The position numbers and the translations under genes were made by a program. A model generated the notes under the pieces. That model had not been told where the DNA came from. It saw nothing but the letters and a program-made list of their open reading frames with translations, and did not search any database. 64,000 nt of DNA from Clostridium_AD sp050717635 (GTDB taxonomy: Bacteria > Bacillota > Clostridia > Clostridiales > Clostridiaceae): the NCBI RefSeq assembly GCF_050717635.1, contig NZ_JBOITO010000013.1, forward strand, positions 186,001 through 250,000. The letters are read 5' to 3'. Below, piece by piece: positions 61,015 to 64,000 of this stretch (position 1 is its first letter; each line of letters opens with the position of its first letter).

Positions 61015-61215
61015 ATGGCAATTGTCGTAAATTTAGATGTTATGATGGCGAAAAGAAAGATATCCCTGTCGGAACTAGCAATCAGAGTAGGAATAACAAA
61101 TGCAAATTTATCTATATTAAAGACTTGCAAAGCAAAGGCTATTAGGTTTAGTACATTAGAAGCCATTTGTAGAGAACTGAATTGCCAACCAGGAGATATT
61201 CTTGAATACAGATAA
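61015..61215 (+). CDS. XRE-family helix-turn-helix regulator (YozG-like)
   Basis: 66 residues from the ATG at 61015, chosen because GGAGG lies just upstream. One Cro/C1 type helix-turn-helix (MMAKRKISLSELAIRVGITN and FSTLEAICRELNCQPGDILE). This compact form, YozG-like, is found next to DUF2975 genes. It may bind the inverted repeat at 60391-60437. The next start is 29 bases downstream. Confidence 0.92.
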   Translation: MAIVVNLDVMMAKRKISLSELAIRVGITNANLSILKTCKAKAIRFSTLEAICRELNCQPGDILEYR

Positions 61216-61244
61216 GAAAATTCAAATTAAAGGAGGGGCTTTAA

Positions 61245-63236
61245 GTGGGGAAGAGTTATGTTCAAGCTATTATTATAAAAGACAATAGGATTCTTATGGC
61301 ATTTTGTCATAAAGAAAATGTAGATCCAATTAATTTATTTATTAGAGGAGTGGTAAATGAAGAGGAGAATTCTAATAATGCAATAATTCGTGTGGTTGCA
61401 GAGCAAATAAAGACGTCTTTTAAAGTTATTTTTAAACTTGATAAAGAGCTGATTTCAGATACAGAAACTTATTTAATTAATATAGAAAGTGGTAATGATA
61501 TTTTTGATTTTTCACCAAAAGAAATTAAAAAATCAGTAGGGGATTTATATATAGAGAGTCTTCAATGGATATCACTATCTGAAACAGAACAATTTCATAT
61601 AACTAATATAAATTATTTAAGGCGGTTATTAGTAGAATGTGTAGAGCGAGGGTATAGTGACAGTTGGTTAAAAGCAGTTGAAAATTTAGTGCTTTCACAT
61701 CCGAATAAGTATTATAATATACAACTATTAAAGAAAAGACGTATAAGAGAAGTAAAAAACATAGATTCTCAAATTAGTATGAAGGAAAAAATATATACTA
61801 TAGGAATTGCACTTATTTTAGGAATAATTTATGATATATTTTTCACTGGTAAAGTGGCTGGTGTTTCTATTCCTGTTTTTTATATTATGTTCATGGGGTT
61901 TTTCTTGTGGAGTGTTCGGGAAAAAGTTAGGTTCAAAAAAAGTGTAGGATTTATTACCATTATCCCAGCATTTTTAATAGCGGTAAATTACTGCATTCAT
62001 TCTAATAGTATTCTAAACTTTTTTAATGGAATTATGTTGCTTTTACTCACTATAGTAAGCACAGTGTTAATTAGATATGAGGATATAAAGTGGAATAATT
62101 TAAATTTTATAAAAAAAGTATTAAACAGAGTTAGTAAATCTATTTTTGAGAATGCCTACAAGCCATTCATGTTCATTAAGGGGAATATAGCGGTAAGAAA
62201 TAAAAAAGAAATAAGTTCTACAAACAAAAACATCTTAAGAGGAATACTTATTTCTATACCATTATTAATTATTATTTTAGCCTTATTAACATCCTCAGAT
62301 ATGGTATTCAAGAGCTATATAACTAATTTTTCAAGTATATTTGAAAATATAAGTATAGGAGAAAGTATAAGCCGTTCGTTAGTTATTATCATAGTTTTTA
62401 CTATAATTTTTTCATATATATGGAGTTTCAAATATAGCTGTGATGAGTATGAAAATAAAAAGATGGGTATGAAGTGGGAACCAGTTACTTTATTAACAAT
62501 TATTTTTATAATTAATGTAGTATATCTTTTATTTTCAATAGTACAGTTTTCCTACCTTTATGGAGGTGGAAATAACTTTATTTCAAACGACTTCACATAC
62601 TCTGAATATGCAAGAAAAGGGTTTTTCGAGCTTGTGGCTGTAACAATAATTAATTTTACAATACTTATTAGTAGTATTAAATTTATAAAAAATGATAATA
62701 AGACAATAAATAAGATATGCAATATATTTTTAACCATCCTTGTAGCATTTACGTTAAACATGCTATTTTCAGCTCATTATAAGATGTCACTATATGAGAA
62801 AACCTATGGATTTACTTATTTAAGAATTTTCGTTCATATATTTATGCTTATGCTATTTATGTTATTTATAGTGGCTCTAGTTGGTATTTGGAATAGAAAA
62901 ATGCCACTTAATAAAGTTTTAATAGTAATTATTTTAAGTATGTTTATATTATTAAACTATATTAATGTAGATAAAATAATTGCTGAAAAGAATATAGATA
63001 TATATTATAAAACCCAAAAGATTGATGTTCAATATTTAAGAAATTTATCTTATGATGCTATTCCAGAGATATTAAAGTTAAAAGATGATTCAAACGCTTC
63101 GATTGCTGGAGAAATTAATAATTATTTAAATGATTTGAAGAAAGAGTTATCAGAAGATTATTCTTGGTATGAATTTAACTATTCTAGATACAGGGCTAGA
63201 AAAATTATAGATTCAATAGGAGGTAATGTGAAATGA
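61245..63236 (+). CDS. DUF4173-like membrane protein with degenerate NUDIX-like N-terminal domain
   Basis: 663 residues starting with GTG behind AGGAGGGG. Residues 1-150 resemble a NUDIX fold (YVQAIIIKDNRILMAFCHKE), but the catalytic box G-x5-E-x7-RE-x2-EE is not recognisable (GVVNEEENSNNAIIRVVAEQ), so it is probably inactive. From about 185 there are about ten membrane spans with the DUF4173-type FTYSEYARKGFFELVAVTI motif. The last 80 residues are soluble and extracytoplasmic or cytoplasmic. The arrangement suggests a membrane sensor fused to a ligand-binding domain. Function unknown. Confidence 0.75.
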   Translation: MGKSYVQAIIIKDNRILMAFCHKENVDPINLFIRGVVNEEENSNNAIIRVVAEQIKTSFKVIFKLDKELISDTETYLINIESGNDIFDFSPKEIKKSVGDLYIESLQWISLSETEQFHITNINYLRRLLVECVERGYSDSWLKAVENLVLSHPNKYYNIQLLKKRRIREVKNIDSQISMKEKIYTIGIALILGIIYDIFFTGKVAGVSIPVFYIMFMGFFLWSVREKVRFKKSVGFITIIPAFLIAVNYCIHSNSILNFFNGIMLLLLTIVSTVLIRYEDIKWNNLNFIKKVLNRVSKSIFENAYKPFMFIKGNIAVRNKKEISSTNKNILRGILISIPLLIIILALLTSSDMVFKSYITNFSSIFENISIGESISRSLVIIIVFTIIFSYIWSFKYSCDEYENKKMGMKWEPVTLLTIIFIINVVYLLFSIVQFSYLYGGGNNFISNDFTYSEYARKGFFELVAVTIINFTILISSIKFIKNDNKTINKICNIFLTILVAFTLNMLFSAHYKMSLYEKTYGFTYLRIFVHIFMLMLFMLFIVALVGIWNRKMPLNKVLIVIILSMFILLNYINVDKIIAEKNIDIYYKTQKIDVQYLRNLSYDAIPEILKLKDDSNASIAGEINNYLNDLKKELSEDYSWYEFNYSRYRARKIIDSIGGNVK

Positions 63237-63607
63237 AAAGAATAACAAAATTAACTCTAGTGGTATGCATAATTACGGGGATTTGCTTATCTGCTTGCGG
63301 TGTAAAGGACGTAAAGAGTAATTTAATTATAACAAATGAAAGTCCTGAAATTATTAGCAATATAGCAATCCAGAGGGATGACCAAACTGATGTAATGGGT
63401 GGTAAATTGGAACCTAAAGAAAAATGTTCTTTTGAGATGGGTATAAAAGAAAATTGTATTTACAAAGTGGAATTTGAAGATAAGAGCAAACAAATTATTC
63501 ATAGCAACGAATTCATATCAAATTTTAGTAGCAATAAAGGTGAAATAGTAAAAATAAATATATTGAAAGATAATAATGGAAAGTGGTCTTTGGTTTTAGC
63601 AGACTAA
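63233..63607 (+). CDS. Small lipoprotein
   Basis: 124 residues. The signal sequence ends with a lipobox, LSAC, at about residues 19-22 (CLSACGVKD), so the mature protein begins with a lipidated Cys22. The mature part is a small beta-rich domain with no recognised family. It overlaps the DUF4173-like gene by 4 bases (ATGA), so both are probably translated together and may form an extracellular partner. Confidence 0.85.
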   Translation: MKRITKLTLVVCIITGICLSACGVKDVKSNLIITNESPEIISNIAIQRDDQTDVMGGKLEPKEKCSFEMGIKENCIYKVEFEDKSKQIIHSNEFISNFSSNKGEIVKINILKDNNGKWSLVLAD

Positions 63608-63613
63608 AAGTTG

Positions 63614-63650
63614 AGAGCATACATGTATCTTTACGTGTATGCTATAATTT
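63614..63650 (+). terminator. Weak terminator after the lipoprotein gene
   Basis: AGCATACA (63616-63623) and TGTATGCT (63636-63643) around a 12-base loop, followed by ATAATTTTA. A weak T tract, so partial read-through to the next gene is possible. Confidence 0.5.
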
Positions 63651-63680
63651 TATGTGAATAGTAAGTTAGGAGGAGACAAC

Positions 63681-64000
63681 ATGGAGAAAAATATTAGATT
63701 CGAAATAATAACGGAAGATAGATTGGGTATAACTGTATTAATACTAGAGAAAATCTATCAGGCGAAAATAAACCTCCTTTCGGTAGAAGTGTTTCCTAAA
63801 AAAGTTTACGTTAAGATGCAAAATATGGATGATATCAACAAGGAAACCTTGAAAAGCCAGCTTTGTGCAATAGAAGATGTTGTTGAGGTTAATGAAATTA
63901 ACTTACTTAATTATGAAGAAAATGAAAGAAAGCTTTTAGCTATTTTAGACTCAGTGGATGAAGGAATAATGGTTATAAATAAGAAATTTGGAATAGATAT
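63681..64000 (+). CDS. ACT-PAS sigma-54-type transcriptional regulator, N-terminal part (cut by window edge)
   Basis: 106 codons that run off the right edge. The first 75 residues form an ACT-like domain (IRFEIITEDRLGITVLILEK, EVFPKKVYVKMQNMDD) and the next start a PAS domain (LLAILDSVDEGIMVINKKFG). This order is that of TyrR-like regulators that activate sigma-54 promoters through an AAA+ domain, which would lie outside the window. ACT domains usually sense amino acids. AGGAGGAG precedes the ATG at 63681. Confidence 0.7.
   Translation, partial: MEKNIRFEIITEDRLGITVLILEKIYQAKINLLSVEVFPKKVYVKMQNMDDINKETLKSQLCAIEDVVEVNEINLLNYEENERKLLAILDSVDEGIMVINKKFGID

Noticed and set aside
1..64000. rRNA, tRNA genes and prophage modules
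   Set aside because: No tRNA-like cloverleaf, rRNA block, integrase or phage structural gene was recognised in the reading.

Overview
The window is AT-rich DNA (I judge roughly 30% GC by eye) from a strictly anaerobic clostridial Firmicute, most likely a Clostridium-type fermenter or acetogen. The pointers are a trimeric NAD-linked [FeFe] hydrogenase, a glycyl radical enzyme with its activase, a B12-dependent ribonucleotide reductase, an NADP-type GapN dehydrogenase, strong AGGAGG ribosome sites, frequent TTG/GTG starts and many U-tailed terminators. I saw no rRNA, tRNA, CRISPR array or prophage.

Layout. 1-5.2 kb: the N-terminal part of a GapN-like dehydrogenase, two small coiled-coil unknowns, a DUF378 membrane protein, and the pantothenate operon (DUF2520/PanG-like, panB, panC, panD) on the minus strand behind a structured leader. 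5.2-9 kb: a small membrane protein, a WYL-regulator cassette (regulator, GyrI-like effector-binding protein, YoaP-like acetyltransferase) with matching palindromes, then a gene-poor patch with a frameshifted membrane ORF, large inverted repeats and an orphan ORF. 9-23.5 kb: nrdJ, a gamma-carbonic-anhydrase-like protein, free-methionine sulfoxide reductase, CvfB-like S1 protein, Ca2+-type P-ATPase, two half-size chromate transporters, YaaR, NAD synthetase, NfeD plus SPFH protein, and a flavin reductase. 23.7-35.3 kb: a secreted YcdB/SLH protein, an orphan promoter-terminator pair, an alpha/beta hydrolase, the hydrogenase operon, several unknowns, and a PadR/DUF2812 pair with a long operator. 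35.5-41.7 kb: the YjjI/YjjW glycyl radical system, oligoendopeptidase F, and a DUF2089 operon. 41.8-49 kb: lipoate ligase, a tandem glycine riboswitch, and the complete glycine cleavage operon gcvT-gcvH-gcvPA-gcvPB-lpdA. 49-54 kb: surE, a nested tandem repeat, a REP-associated (RAYT-type) transposase flanked by inverted copies of a dispersed palindromic repeat, and a CadC-like repressor with a heavy-metal P-ATPase. 54-64 kb: a CBS protein, a cytoplasmic ParB-like/BMP-receptor fusion with a metallophosphoesterase, an EamA transporter, an HD-GYP protein, a PAP2 phosphatase, a DUF2975/XRE/NUDIX-like-DUF4173/lipoprotein cluster, and the start of an ACT-PAS regulator.

How the parts work together. 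The glycine block is self-contained: a glycine-sensing riboswitch controls the cleavage complex, and the adjacent lipoate ligase can lipoylate its H protein. The pantothenate block lacks a classical panE, and the DUF2520 gene at its head is the natural candidate for ketopantoate reduction. The hydrogenase operon would exchange electrons between NADH, ferredoxin and H2. Several regulator genes sit next to long inverted repeats (WYL, PadR, DUF2089, CadC, XRE), so this is a good window for matching regulators to operators.

The observations I consider most worth pursuing are the RAYT/REP system with its dispersed GGGGACGGTTAACAA repeats, the tandem amplification of one arm of the surE terminator, the nrdJ ribosome site separated from its start by a hairpin, the YjjI/YjjW pair, and the cytosolic ParB-like/BMP fusion. 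All calls rest on reading the sequence alone; no database search was run.
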